In this document: one piece after another, positions 1 through 11,600 of the stretch
How the letters are laid out: each line of letters opens with the position of its first letter
Position numbering within the stretch: position 1 is the stretch's first letter
The notes under the pieces: generated by a model
Database searches by the model: none
The model's input: the letters and a program-made list of their open reading frames with translations, nothing else
Told to the model about the DNA's origin: nothing
NCBI RefSeq assembly: GCF_000350225.1
Contig: NW_005179024.1
Location: 124,001-188,000 of the forward strand
Reading direction: 5' to 3'
DNA: 64,000 nucleotides
DNA from: Chondrus crispus
Lineage: Eukaryota > Rhodophyta > Florideophyceae > Gigartinales > Gigartinaceae
Made by a program: the position numbers and the translations under genes

Positions 1-1557
1 GACACCTGCCTTTTCCAATACGGAAAGTATTTCATCCACGTGCACGATGTGCTCCTCCCACGACTTGCTAAAAATGATTATGTCGTCTAGATACACCAAA
101 CAGCATTTCCAACGGAACGGAGAGAGCAGGATATCCATTGCTCTCTGAAACGTCGCTGGCGCGTTAGTTAGCCTGAAAGGCATTCTTGAGAAGCGATACA
201 GTCCTGAGTGACACGAAAATGCGGTCTTGTCGCGGTCGCCCTCAGGGATAGGCATCTGCCAATATCCCGAAATCGCGTCCAACGCGGAGAAAACCTTGGT
301 GTCACCAAGCGAGTCCAGGCACTCATCCATGCGCGGTAAGGGGTACGTGTCCTTCACCGTTACTGCGTTCAGCCTGCGGTAGTCTACGCAAAAACGCATT
401 GACCCATCCGGCTTGGGCACCAGCAACACGGGCGACGCCCATTCTGACTGCGCTGGTTCTATCACTCCTGCCTCCAACATCTTCTGCACCTCGGCATCTT
501 CTACTTCGCGGGCTTTAGGTCCGGCCCGATACGGGGCTTGTGCGATGGGGCGGGTCTCGGGTATCAACTCGATCCGATGGACGGTGGTGTTAATTTCGCC
601 AAGCGTCCCATCCCACATCCTTGAATACTTCTTCAACATCCGACGGAAGCGCTCGCGCAGCCGTTCCGGCACGTGGCTCAGGTCGAGGTCCTCCACGTCC
701 GGCAGTGGCGGCTCGATCCTGCGTTGCAGCTTCGTAGATGCCGACACGGAGAGCTCTCCCGACCGTTCTTCTGGCTGGTCCTCGCGCGCTTGATCCGACG
801 GTTCGCCTCTTGTCCCGCCCGTAGGCGTCTTGTGGGAATTAGGAAAATTTTCGTTCTTCCCTTCTTGAATTCCGAGAACTTCACCAATGGTGGTTTTGCT
901 CTCGAGCGCAGCTCTCGGGTGCGGTAATAATTCTGCCACCACTTGACCTTTTTGCACCCTGACAGGGTACGTCCTAAAATTGGCAACGAGTAAACGAAAT
1001 GGCCTGTCAGGCTCAACCTGAACCACACCATTCGTGCACGTCAACCCGTGCCTTTCGTACAACGACGAGTACGGCTGAACCACCACCAAGCCCGCCCTCT
1101 TCGAGGTGCATTCCACGACGCGTTGCGTCCCTGGCTCGATAGTTGTGGCTCTTGCCACTTTTACCTTAGGGGAAATTCGCTCCCCCTTTCCATCATTCTC
1201 GTCCTCTCCCGCGACGAGATTCTTCTTCCCTTTTCTCGTCGAGAACCGCCTAACTATCGGAACCTCCGAGAAATCCGCCAACTCAACCGTTTTCTTCCTT
1301 GGATAAATTGCTTCCACAAACTGGTCACAGTAGTCCGCGCCTAGAATTAGCGGGACGGCTAGTTTTTCGCATACAATAAACTCGGCTGCGGCCACAAATT
1401 TTCCAAGCCTCACAGGCATTCTAATTGTGCCGAGAGTCCGGAGTGGCCTATTGTTCGCGTCGCCGATATCTTGGGTCGGTCCGTAGGACACTAGAGATTC
1501 CATTCCAGCTGGGAGTTCCGATTTTCGCACAAGGTTTGGTCCCGCGCCGGTGTCTTA
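1..1557 (-). CDS. pol: Element D pol: aspartic protease and reverse transcriptase, 3' part outside window
   Basis: One minus-strand frame is open from a TAA at 1555-1557 to the window edge. It begins immediately with the retropepsin active site DTGAGPNL, continues through a flap and the motif LILGAD, then a linker domain (about 1250-850) also present in elements B and C, and then reverse transcriptase. RT landmarks include SEWASPVLLVPKPDGS, MRFCVDYRRLN, SALDAISGYWQ and the catalytic YLDD near 80-95. Upstream of the TAA the same frame continues for about 560 bases (to 2118), so the stop is a point interruption directly before the protease active site. The product would copy element RNA in cytoplasmic particles; this copy is likely broken. 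Confidence 0.85.
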
Positions 1558-1880
1558 AACAGACAACACCCGGCTCATCAATCCAATTGTGGGTCCGATG
1601 TCCGCGTAAACTTTGTAGTTTTTTCGTGCAAGGACCAAAATCTTCTCGAGACACTCCCTTCGCTTAACCCTGTACCAGGGTCTTCGAACTTCTTCCAGCG
1701 GATGATCTCGGGCTCGGCTCAAAATTATCTTGACTTGAGCTGGCCCTTTGGGCTTATCCACCAATCCAACAACCTCCTCCTCGAGGCCTGATTTTTCCTT
1801 TAGAGACGGGGAACGGGGCTGAGCCCCGGGCACAGTACGCCGACCCTGTGCCTCTCGCGACTCATGCGAGATTCCCCTCT

Positions 1881-2654
1881 CTAGTTTTCCCGCCGTTGCG
1901 GGATCCTTCTCACATTCGACGGCGCGGGCCCCACGGTGGGCCCTCTGAAGGGTTGGTTCGACCTCGGCGTTGAAGCACTCGGCGTGCTCGCCGTCTGCGA
2001 ATCGAACCAATTCTTGACCTTCACGTAACTCGTCGATGGTATCCCTAACCTCTCCATCGGAGACAACGCCTCGTAATTTTCCAAAACTCGGTGCATTTCC
2101 CGGAGGGAAAGAATGCACGTTGGCGCGGCGTGCCCCTTTTCATAGCAATGATAGCACACCAGACCGTGCGTCTTGACGGGATACGGCGTCCTAGGTCCTC
2201 CACGGGCCGGCGGCCTTCCTTGGCGTTGCGGCCTTCCCATCCAGCCTGGCCTTCGAAACGTCGTACCCTTGTCTTCCATCGGAATGCGTGGCGCCGGCGT
2301 GTGGCTGCGCCCCCGAAACATCATCACGGGATCCGTGGGCTCTGAAAACGACTCCGTCGTGTATGCAGGCGTCGGTAAAGTTGACGACCCGCTGTCCCCG
2401 TAGTCCTCGTGTCCGTAGCCCTCCGATGGCTCAATGAACTCGCCTTCGGCTACTAACGCTCCTTCGTAGTAATTTTCGCTACGTATCGGCCCATATCTGG
2501 ACCAGTTCCAAATTGCCGTGGCTGCAACTGCCTGCTGACCACCGAATCTATGAAACGCACGGTGCCCTCGGCTTCTTCCTCGCCCTGAACGTCGACGGCG
2601 TCTGAATCGTGACCTTCTTGGTCTTCTTGTCCCTAGCGTGGCTCGCCGAGCCAT
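1881..2654 (-). pseudogene. gag: Element D gag C-terminal part with CCHC zinc knuckle
   Basis: This frame carries an arginine-rich stretch followed by a retroviral-type zinc knuckle, CYHCYEKGHAAPTC, spacing CX2CX4HX4C, which in gag proteins binds RNA. It is in a different frame from the upstream gag (2548-4185), so a frameshift lies near 2560-2650. Its 3' end overlaps the frame leading into protease (1555-2118); a gag-to-protease frame change could be natural in this family or another lesion. Confidence 0.75.
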
Positions 2655-4185
2655 GCGCCTTCGCGTAATTCACTAGTCTCAAAAATGAAACGTCCCAATT
2701 GTCTTGCCGGTATTGAGATACCATCGGCTTGATACTCGAATCGAGTCCTTCAATAAACATCGTCATCTGGTCTTCCATCGAATATACGTTTCCACATCGG
2801 TTGCTTGCGTCCGTCAGACGGATATAAAATTCCATCTCGTCTTCAGACGGTCTTTGCTGAACTTCTCACAATGCGAGCACGGCTTGACGGATCGCCTCGT
2901 CGGTTGCGAAACTCCTCAACAACCACTGTACGGCCTCTGGCCAAACGGATATCTTTCCGTGATGGGCCCCGGCCGTCTGAGACACCGAAGTGTACTGTCT
3001 CAAGGCGATGCCGCTTAAAAATTCAGGCAACAAGCGGATCGTTTGCCCCTCGTTCATTTCTTGAGTATCAAACTCTTGAACTAACTTTGCCAAAAAATCC
3101 AACACAAGGACCCCGTCCTCTCCTGTGAACGTGTTGTCCTTCTTCACCTTAGGCGGAATATCTCTCCTAATTTTTCGCACGGCGGTCCGCCGGGAACTTG
3201 ACAAATATGTCTGCGGGTTCCGCAAGCGGTACGTTCGGTACAAAAGTAAGTTCTTGAAGAGGTAGTTGGTCGGATTCAGCTCCTCCAACTCCTCCCATCG
3301 CGGCCCGCGCTGCGTTGCGACATCTTCGGGCTCCGCGTCCTTGTCTCTCCGCGAGGCGGACGAAGTGACTCCGCCTCGTCTGGAGGAAATTTTCCCGCTT
3401 GACGAAATTCCGTTTCCGTCTTCTGGACGGCGTTCGGAATCGCCCGAATGGTTCGACGAACCGCCGTTACCATCTTCGGAGGGACCAAGCGACTCCGACT
3501 GTGAGTCGCGGTTCTCCGGATCGTCAATACAGTGACCCTTGCTTGCACGTCGCTTGTCCTTCTTCGAGGGCTTCGACTTAGAACTCCGCTGCCGAGCGGG
3601 CTTGTCCTTCTTCGACCGACGGTCGCCCTCCCTACCCGAAGGGAGCGGCTCGTCGTCCGATCCATGCGGAGCTTGATCCGCGGCCTGCTCGAGGTCCTTG
3701 ACACGTTGCGCGGCGCGATCGAATCGGTCATCGATGCTTGTTCTAAATTTTCCTAAGGACTCCAAGGCTTGATTCGCGTCGCGCCTCGCGTCCTTGACCG
3801 AAATTTTCAACGAGGCTAGGACCTCCAGCTCCAGACCGTCGGTCGCCTCACCTCGCTCCTTCTCGACGAGATCCACTCGAGCCGACAGCTCTCCCAAAAC
3901 GGTGTGGAACTCGGATGCTTGCAACTCCAGTTGCTTCCGGACGAGGGCTAATTCAGCCTCGAGATTTTTCTTCGCTTCTTCGCGAATTTCGCTGCTCATC
4001 TTCTCCAACTTCTCGTCGAGGTCAGTCTTGTCGGCGGCTATCCCCGTAGGGGATTCTTGATCTCCGGGGTCCGTGGCCGTATTGGCCTGGCTCCGGGTGC
4101 GAGGACCCCTCGGGATCCTCGACGCTCGTGCCGATCCGGCTCTGCTCGCCCCGAGACCGACGTCCCCGGGTGCGCTTGTTGACAT
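2548..4185 (-). pseudogene. gag: Element D gag N-terminal and capsid-like part, interrupted by a stop
   Basis: The frame starts at 4185 (MSTSAPGDVG) with a charged, coiled-coil-rich N-terminus (EKLEKMSSEIREEAKKNLEA), then a very basic Lys/Arg/Ser segment, then a capsid-like region around YRTYRLRNPQTY that aligns in character with the same region in gag of elements B (VDYRTYRLEN) and C (ADYRMYRLDN). A TGA at 2866-2868 interrupts it, but the same frame continues with a capsid-like helical region to 2548. It is assigned to gag by position between LTR and protease and by these shared motifs. Confidence 0.75.
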
Positions 4186-4333
4186 CGCTCGTGCGAGCGG
4201 ACCTACGCATCAAAAAAGTTACAAACAAAAGAAAATAAAAAAGAGTCCGTTACCCAGACCACTTTTGTAGTGCGTCTCCAGACCTGGACTTTCGTAGGAA
4301 AAAGTCTTGATCAGGTCTCCTGTACACCAAAAA

Positions 4334-4351
4334 TTCTAGGTCGGGAGACCA
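4334..4351 (-). other. Primer binding site of element D
   Basis: On the minus strand TGGTCTCCCGACCTAGAA follows four bases after the LTR end. It differs by one base from the equivalent site of element C (37111 onward). TGG at its start complements the CCA end of a tRNA; the tRNA was not identified. A second partial copy of the LTR-end/TGGTCT sequence lies at 4255-4274. Confidence 0.65.
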
Positions 4352-4355
4352 CTTT

Positions 4356-5092
4356 TGTAGTGCAATGCGCCTGTCGGGCAGAGACCGCGGTCCGATGGTC
4401 CAGCAAAAACAACAACAGCAACAAAAAGAAGAACTGCCGATGGCACAGCGCTACGGAGTGTCCGACTCTCCCTTCTCCGTTTAAACGAGCTTGCGACTCG
4501 TAGTAGCTCGGATCCCTGATGGGGGGGCACAGAGAAATAGCCCGGCCCGGGATCGGTGTGGTAGAGACTTGCGAAGAGATCTGCTCGACGAGTGTGGAGT
4601 GGGGCGCGTACGTAGGTACCCCGGTTCCACTGGGTTGTAAGGCCAATGCTCGTTGAGCTTCTTCGACACCTTGTAACGCGACAAGGCCTTCGACGGGGGC
4701 GTCGCAACGCAGCCCGACGGGATGAAATGAAAGTAGCAGCGCTACGTCAACCGTGCCGCCCGATGGCTCGAAACACCTACACCGGTTCGGTCGCAACCGA
4801 GGCCGATGGCACCAACACAAGATAAGGGAAAAATAGGTAGGATTAGAGATAGAAAAGGATAGGGAAATAAAGGAAAGAGAAAAGGAAACCCCGAGCGATA
4901 GAGGATGCCGTAGGCTTAGGTAAAACGGAGCGTCTTGATAGAGACGGACTTCGACCAAGGCGACATTCAACTCCGGCAACTCGGGTTACCTTTACTGACT
5001 TGATCGTCAGAGGGCTAAGGTATATATCGCCCCGCCGGAGCCAGTACAGTAGCTCGCGGCGCTAGATCTTAGATCTAATCTAGTGTTAGCAA
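4356..5092 (-). repeat. 5' LTR of element D (outer end approximate)
   Basis: The inner edge is set by the CA end (TG at 4356-4357 on the plus strand) next to the primer binding site. A TATA-like GATATATACC on the minus strand at about 5022-5032 would suit the LTR promoter. The outer edge is a guess because no second LTR is available; the sequence turns strongly AT-rich after about 5092. Confidence 0.55.
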
Positions 5093-5161
5093 AATTAATG
5101 CCAACTAATTAACTAAATAAAATAAAATAATTAAAAATTAAAACTGTGCAATTATTCACAC

Positions 5162-7297
5162 GTGTGTCCCCCAAACCCGGACTACTTTTCATATCCAAAT
5201 GTTTTCCTTTCTTTTCACCCGCCTTTTCAGGTGCGTATTGCACTACAGATATCATCTGCAATCGAAGACACACGTTTCGCGATTCCAGACGACCCTTTTG
5301 CCATTCAAATTCAACAAAGCATAGATCAACTCGATATGGATTTGGAAAACGTCATTGACTGCACAGCTGTAAATCGTAATACTGATGATTGCGATTATGA
5401 AAGTAATGACGAGACAGCCTTCCATCACGAGTATTCGACAAGCGACTGTGAACCGGAACTGCCGAAAGCAGGAGACTGTGTCGATGTATTCTGGCCTCTT
5501 GACAATTCCTATTACTCTGGCACCGTTCGATCGATGGACGAGGACGGTAGGCACAATATAGAATACGACGACGGTGATGATGAGATATTGGATATGACAG
5601 ATGAAACATGGAGATTCTCGACAAGCAATACGACATCCAGTACAGTCTCTGCCCAAAGGTCACAGTTGAGCAGTATTGAACTCGTCGTGCTGCAGGAGAT
5701 GCTAAATCATTTTGGTAACAAATCTTTCATGCGTCACCAAGCACAAGGCTTTCCGCAATTTGCCCTGGTGAATGCATACAACGCAGAAGAAACAAGCTTC
5801 AAAAAGACTGTGGAACCAGTGCATGTATCTAAAATTCCTCCTGATGCAAACGTCATATCAAGTCATGTCATTTACAAGGTCAAGATGAACGATGACAAAT
5901 CATTGAAACTAAAAGCCAGAATTGCTCCCCACGGAAATGAAGACAGTCTCAAACATGACCTCAGATCCGACTGCTGCGTATGCCCACCTACCGGTATTAG
6001 ACTTTTATTGTCTATGGCATCTCTAAGAAAATGGCGCATCACAAACATGGATGTGGAAAGTGCATTTCTACAAACAGGAGATGCCAACCGCAATGTTTAT
6101 GTTGTACCTCCAAGGGAATCGAAAAATCGCTCATTCTACTGGCTGTTGCTTACTGCAGCCTACGGTCTCGTTAATGCCAATGCGAAATGGCAAGTCCAGT
6201 CAGACAACCTGCTGTTTACCATAGGCCTTTACCAGCTCGCTTACGTACTTCAGCTATTCTATCTGCAGCGTGATGGAAAATTGGTACTACTGGTAGTCAA
6301 AATTGTTGATGACATATTGGCGACCGGCCCTGATCACGAAGTCGATCTCTTCGTCTCACAATTCAATAACAAGTTCAAGCTTGGGACGATTGCGCACGGT
6401 TCCGGTCTCCTCAGATTCTTTGGCCTCAATATCACACAGCTACAAGACTATTCCTGCCAGATCAACGGGGATGACCAGCTAGAGTCTCTTGAAGGTTTTC
6501 CAATCTCTCGCCTTAGGCGTCGACAACACGATGAGGCTCTCAATACTGTCGAAATACCAGCCTACTGCTCTCTCAACAGTTCTATCGGCTGGTTGGGAAT
6601 ATCCGCTTCACCATTCTGCTCATTCACAGCAAGCTATCTACACCAAAAACTACCATCTGTGAAGGTCAGTGATCTCGTGAGCCAAATAAATGAACTAAGG
6701 CAGCTCAAGAAGCTTGGAACGTCGATTAACGTTCCTGCCTCGAGCAGCGGACATGAATACCGAATCTCTGTACTCGTTTTCTCAGACGCAGCACGCTTTT
6801 GTGACTATGGACAACTTGGATATGTAGCAGGCCTATTACTTGGCGATTTGCGAAGTGGTTCAATCTTCCACACGCTCTCGTGGATGTCACACAAGTCGAA
6901 ACGCCCAGTCAAATCCATTGGTGCCGCAGAGATCTTGGCAGCCTCCGAGGCAATTGATGAAGGAAAGGTTCTCTGTCGCGCCCTAAAAGCCCTACTTGGC
7001 GCTCAAGTTGAGCTGACAATTGCTGTTGACTCCAAAGACTTGTATACATCTCTATCCACACAAAGGAACTCAATTGACAAATATATACGCGCCGACGTCA
7101 ACGTTATCCGTTTTGACTTCGAAACACATAACGTGAACAATTTTATGTGGATACCAGGAAGACAAAATATATCAGACCCCCTCACCAAGACGGACAGTCC
7201 ATTATCGCAGCCGCTACAACTCACTCTCCACGATGGAAGAATTTCTCTCGACTTCCCGACAGCAGAAACGAGAAGCTCCAATCAGTCCCTTGGATAA
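5162..7297 (+). CDS. Ty1/copia-type polyprotein fragment: Tudor-like domain, RT, RNase H
   Basis: A 711-residue open frame. Residues about 100-152 form a Tudor-like fold (DVFWPLDNSYYSGTV, then an acidic EYDDGDDE). Residues about 212-440 are a copia-class reverse transcriptase with NMDVESAFLQ and the catalytic IVDDIL (VDD at 382-384). Residues about 555-690 are RNase H-like, ending in the copia signature FMWIPGRQNISDPLTK. Gag, protease and integrase are missing, so this is a 5'-truncated copy; the first 40 residues may not be native. The RT box reads VDD where YVDD is usual. Why it is truncated is unclear; the abutting element D may have removed the 5' part. The purine tract at about 7305-7319 could be its polypurine tract. 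Confidence 0.8.
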   Translation: MCPPNPDYFSYPNVFLSFHPPFQVRIALQISSAIEDTRFAIPDDPFAIQIQQSIDQLDMDLENVIDCTAVNRNTDDCDYESNDETAFHHEYSTSDCEPELPKAGDCVDVFWPLDNSYYSGTVRSMDEDGRHNIEYDDGDDEILDMTDETWRFSTSNTTSSTVSAQRSQLSSIELVVLQEMLNHFGNKSFMRHQAQGFPQFALVNAYNAEETSFKKTVEPVHVSKIPPDANVISSHVIYKVKMNDDKSLKLKARIAPHGNEDSLKHDLRSDCCVCPPTGIRLLLSMASLRKWRITNMDVESAFLQTGDANRNVYVVPPRESKNRSFYWLLLTAAYGLVNANAKWQVQSDNLLFTIGLYQLAYVLQLFYLQRDGKLVLLVVKIVDDILATGPDHEVDLFVSQFNNKFKLGTIAHGSGLLRFFGLNITQLQDYSCQINGDDQLESLEGFPISRLRRRQHDEALNTVEIPAYCSLNSSIGWLGISASPFCSFTASYLHQKLPSVKVSDLVSQINELRQLKKLGTSINVPASSSGHEYRISVLVFSDAARFCDYGQLGYVAGLLLGDLRSGSIFHTLSWMSHKSKRPVKSIGAAEILAASEAIDEGKVLCRALKALLGAQVELTIAVDSKDLYTSLSTQRNSIDKYIRADVNVIRFDFETHNVNNFMWIPGRQNISDPLTKTDSPLSQPLQLTLHDGRISLDFPTAETRSSNQSLG

Positions 7298-8179
7298 CTA
7301 TGACTTCAAAAGGGAAGTAGTATGATAATTTTGAATTCGGATATCTCACGACCCCTCACTCCAACGGACATGCCTCTCACGTCCCTTCATTCAAACAATT
7401 TTATTCAAATGCAACGATTATCAAATGCAACCTCAGTGCTCATCACAACATATCACGTACTCTTGTGCACGACATATTCTAACACAACTTGCCAACACAT
7501 CATCAGTATAAAGCACAAGTCCACACAGCTACAACAGAAAAGGACGACAAGGAAGATACGCACGATACCACGTAAATCATTGTTTCGCTACTGTTCACTT
7601 CCTTCGCCCGCTCCCTACTCTGATCCCACAAAGATACAGTAACCTAATTGCCCCCCCTGCTCCCAAATCAGCTTACTCTTAGTGGAAGGATAGTTCTGGA
7701 AAAGTTTCCAATCCTGGGAAGCCTTTCTTCCTGAGGCTCGGAGCTTGTTCTGTGAGAGAAGTGAACCAGCAGCGCGATGCTAATGACATATCATACGCTA
7801 GGAAAGCTTTGATCATAACCGGTATGGCGCTAAACACTAATGGCCAATGGGAAGAATCTCAGCTGACCCCTGATCTACAGAATATTATCCGCAAGCACCG
7901 CGAATACTTTAATGAGAAGGAGGTGCAGATAGCTAGCGATGATGAGTAGTATGGATGCCAGCTAGTACTACACTTAGTAGGACTAAAATGGTGCCGTCGT
8001 ACACCAACTTGTACTCCTAAGGTTGACTCGTAGGTTAAATTCCAAGTTACACTAATATTGTGTGACATTAATACTGTAACTAACACTATTTCCGTTTACG
8101 GTTAAATAGTGTCAGTACTGAATTAGTGTCAGTGACACTAATGTATGCAGGATGGAGATTAAAACAATCACTGCAATAA
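7298..8179 (+). other. Copia 3' flank and AT-rich intergenic DNA
   Basis: After the copia stop a purine-rich AAAAGGGAAGTAG is followed by AT-rich DNA to about 7640 that could be its 3' LTR; no second copy exists here to prove it. A 65-codon frame at 7752-7949 is not recognised and may be a gene fragment. At about 8062-8140 there is an imperfect inverted repeat around CCGTTTACGG. No convincing gene is seen. Confidence 0.4.
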
Positions 8180-8208
8180 CCCTGTGCTCCTTTTTTGTGA
8201 CGGTAATT
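8180..8208 (+). repeat. Left terminal inverted repeat of the piggyBac element
   Basis: CCCTGTGCTCC is identical to the reverse complement of the right end. It is followed by a T-rich run differing by substitutions and one gap, and then a shared GTGACG. Confidence 0.85.
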
Positions 8209-8675
8209 TTGTGCCCCGGTCGGGTTTTTTTGAACTTTCTTCCGTTGTAGAAGGCGCAGTCAGCCCGAAGTAGTGCCGTTCAACACAAAACAGTGTTCCG
8301 GTCAAGTAGATATAGGTCTCCTTCTGAACTGGCGAGTACTTCCGGCGTGGTGTCTGCTCAAAAAATGAATTGTGGACCGGGGTTTGATACGGTCCCAAAC
8401 ATCTCAAAACTCACACAAAAAGTCTCGAAAGTCTCACAGTGTATGAGATTCACACATAAATTGTGAGACGTCAACTTTTCGAAGAGCATTTTTGTTGATT
8501 GTTGTGTAAATGTTGTTGACGATTTGTGAGACTCTCACTTCCCTGGAATGCGACGTCTCAAAAATGCACTATTCTAATCTCAAACATCACATTAAGTGCA
8601 CAACGTCTACCAAGCAGCCTTGTTTACGAGTCAGTCTACGGGGTCAGAAACAGAGAGTTGGGGTGGTTATTCGCT

Positions 8676-11600
8676 TCAGCGTGAACTAGATGGGTTTGCA
8701 CGTCTTCTTGGCGTTCTTGGCGCAGAGTCGAATTCCCTTTCATCAGCCGCTGTGGGAATGTGACGCTTCAGCGTGGGGCGCGAATGCCACTCTATCCAGC
8801 AGCTACTACATATCGCTTGCCTACACGTACAGCACCACTGGACTTGACGGGAGCCCTTTCTTTTCGTTTTAGGTTTTCCGTCCTTAGTTCCGCGCTTCAC
8901 CCAGCTGCATAGAACGCAGTAAGTCGGTGTCCCATGCACCTTTTCGTGACGCAAGTTTTTGTTAAGTCTTCTTGCCTTGTGAATTCCAAGGTTGTACTGC
9001 TCTGAAGCCTTTCTTTTAAAAAAAGGAGTGAGTTTGGTGACATATTCATTAAAACCGTTCTCATTGTCCTCAGAGCGGGTGGATCCTATTTTTTCTGCCC
9101 ATTCTTGAGCGAGTCGTCTCGCGAAGGATCCGAAAGTGTCACACCTTGTAACTTTGTGTCGTAGCGAGGCGTATCCTTCAGTTCCATATTGTTCATTGAC
9201 AGAAGGCGGGAGAATATTTCTCTGCCTTGCAAGAGAGAGTCTATATATCACAGCTGCATTGCAGATTTGCATACTTAGCAGCCGTGCAATAATAGATATT
9301 ACAGGGTTCTCACTTATATTCGTTCTGGCCAACGTCTTCAAATACCTGGAGATAACATCTACGCCTCCCTTTAAGTTGTTCCAGAATACAGCTGGGGTCA
9401 ACCTGATCATCCTGCAGGGCGGTATCGGGGATCCCTGTTTCAAAACTTCCTTTCTGATGGCCTTGCTTAGATTATAATACGACACAAAGCTGTATAGATC
9501 AGATGCATGACTATCTTTCAACAGTTCGTCGTATTCTTTTGGCACGAGTGACGCATCCAATCCCACCCAAGAAAAAACTGAGACTCTAACACAGTCCAGA
9601 CAGTATGTATAGCTGTGTCGCAGGGACTCAGAAAACTCAACTAGACATGTGTAAATGATATTACCTTCAACCATGGACCCTCCAGTGCCGACAACAAATG
9701 CCACATGGTTCATTCCTAGCGTAGCACAGTGATGTAGCACCTGTGCTCTGTACTGTGTAGATGGCACAAGTTCTCTGAACAGTTCAGAGCTTTTGTCATC
9801 TGTGCCAACATTCTCCAGCGATATAATAGCACCATACTTCTCTCTAAGTACTACAGCCCCTTCTATTGTCTGCACCGCGGACATGGTCTTAATTTCGACT
9901 GCATAGACCGTAGTTAAATTGTCCCCATCAGTAGCTGCCATGACAGCATCCGGGCTGTCAGCGACCATAGAGCAGCTCTGGCTTTCTAGAAGTCCGGTTG
10001 TCCGAATGTAGTTCACAGTTAAACTGTGGTAGTGATCCCAACTATATGTAGACGAACACAGTCCCCTCTTGTACGCACCCAAGTGCCCCGCGAAGAAGTT
10101 AGGAATTGCTCGGATAATCTCCATTTCGTTGCGAGTGCCTTCCTTCATGCCAGCGGTTGGCACTAGGGGCTTCATGACCCATGATGTCAATGAGGCTTCT
10201 CGAAACAAAATGCATATTCTTTTTGCTGCCTGCTCAGCCATCTCATCATCAGTTGTATGGTCGGCTTCATTCCCACCGTCCGTAGACACAGACCTAGACA
10301 GTATATCTGCCTTAAGCTGCATTACAGCGGCCACAACTTCGGGCTTGTTAGCACGACTATCCACTACACGCCCAAACACAGATAGAAAGTTAAGCAACTC
10401 AGGTTTTGTAGTTGCAGAAATTCTGCTTGCAGAGCTATTTGAAATGCGGTCTGCAAGAGAGGCACGGGAAGATGGGCGGGGCATGCATCCTAATGCCATT
10501 CCTAGGGTTCTGAGAACCTGCTCCCATTTCGGCCTGAGGTATTCCCGAACAATGACATGGTCTTCAGACAAAGACTGTGCCCCAATAGTTAGCACTTTCT
10601 CCCGCAACAGCCATGATAGCCCCCCCAATAAAGCCTCGTAGTCGCTAGCCAATGCGGCTTTAAAGCCATGGGCAGTGCGTGATGTGAAGCGGAATGCACG
10701 AAGGAGGAACCAAACCGGGTCCTCCGACTGATAATATGTCAGCATGGTGCACCTGCTAAGAAGCTGTTCAACCTTGTTTTTGCCATGATTAACTGTGCCC
10801 GATCGGACCGATTCGGACCTTGTCGGCCGATCCCCGCATTTTTGGTATTCGTCAAAGGCTACCAATGACTCTTGTAGCTTCTGTACAGAACTTTTCGTTC
10901 GAAAAGAGTCACGCAGCACAACAGTGAAGCATCTGGAAGGGAACAGGGATGCATTATTGTGAACCAGGGCAGCAATTCTCCCAGAGCAGCTCTCTCGATA
11001 AACACAGGCCTCCGCGCGTCGAACCTGGGAACTGCGAGCCCCCCCGCCCTTCAGTTGGGCCGTGTACACAGCACGGCAGCCCCTCTCAGACACGTCCATC
11101 CCTCGGTGCCTTCTTGAAATTGGGCCTTCGCCAAATACAAACGGGTACCATAAATCCCTCTTATGGGTACCCAGCAGGCTTGCACCTAGTTTGTCGGACA
11201 GAAACGAGATTGTTTCTTTAGAATTGTAGCCGCGATCGGCAGCGAAGATTGCGTTCGGCATAGGGCGTAAAGCTCCGGTCGTAGATGCCCCCTGCACCAT
11301 CTGGATAAGCCTCTCCCAAGTATGCAACAGTTTCTCACCCGTGCGCGTAAAATGACAGGCAATAAAGAAAGGGTTCAGAGCGGAGCATAGTGCGTTACCT
11401 ACAGGCCCCAAACCCTTCTTAGGGTTATTGTGTTGTCGCAAGTAGGTAAGTTCAACAACAGCCCGCGATGCCATACGCAAATGATCGTCATCTAACGAGA
11501 AGACAGTTGCGTTTTGTACATAAAGTAGGTCACGGTTGACGGCTGCAACCTCGGCTTCTATCTCAGTTATGAGAGTCGTTGCTCTGTTCGCTGTACGGGA

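Larger units (their letters stand above)
1..5092 (-). mobile_element. Ty3/gypsy LTR retrotransposon D, truncated by window edge
   Basis: Reading right to left the element has an LTR (about 5092 to 4356), a primer binding site, gag with a CCHC knuckle, protease and reverse transcriptase. It runs off the left edge inside RT, so RNase H, integrase and the 3' LTR are not visible. Its primer binding site is nearly the same as that of element C further right, and the protease-RT layout matches elements B and C, so the three belong to related lineages. Gag carries an in-frame stop and a frameshift and protease is preceded by a stop, so this copy is probably defective. The outer LTR end and target duplication cannot be fixed without the other LTR. 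Confidence 0.9.

Noticed and set aside
3794-4060. Ser-rich plus-strand ORF over element D gag
   Set aside because: Complement of a Glu/Lys/Arg-rich gag coding region; no independent support.
7322-7642. 106-codon ORF after the copia element
   Set aside because: Thr/His/Leu-rich translation of AT-rich probable LTR sequence, with no family features.
10069-10641. 190-codon plus-strand ORF within the piggyBac transposase gene
   Set aside because: Antisense shadow of the conserved transposase frame.
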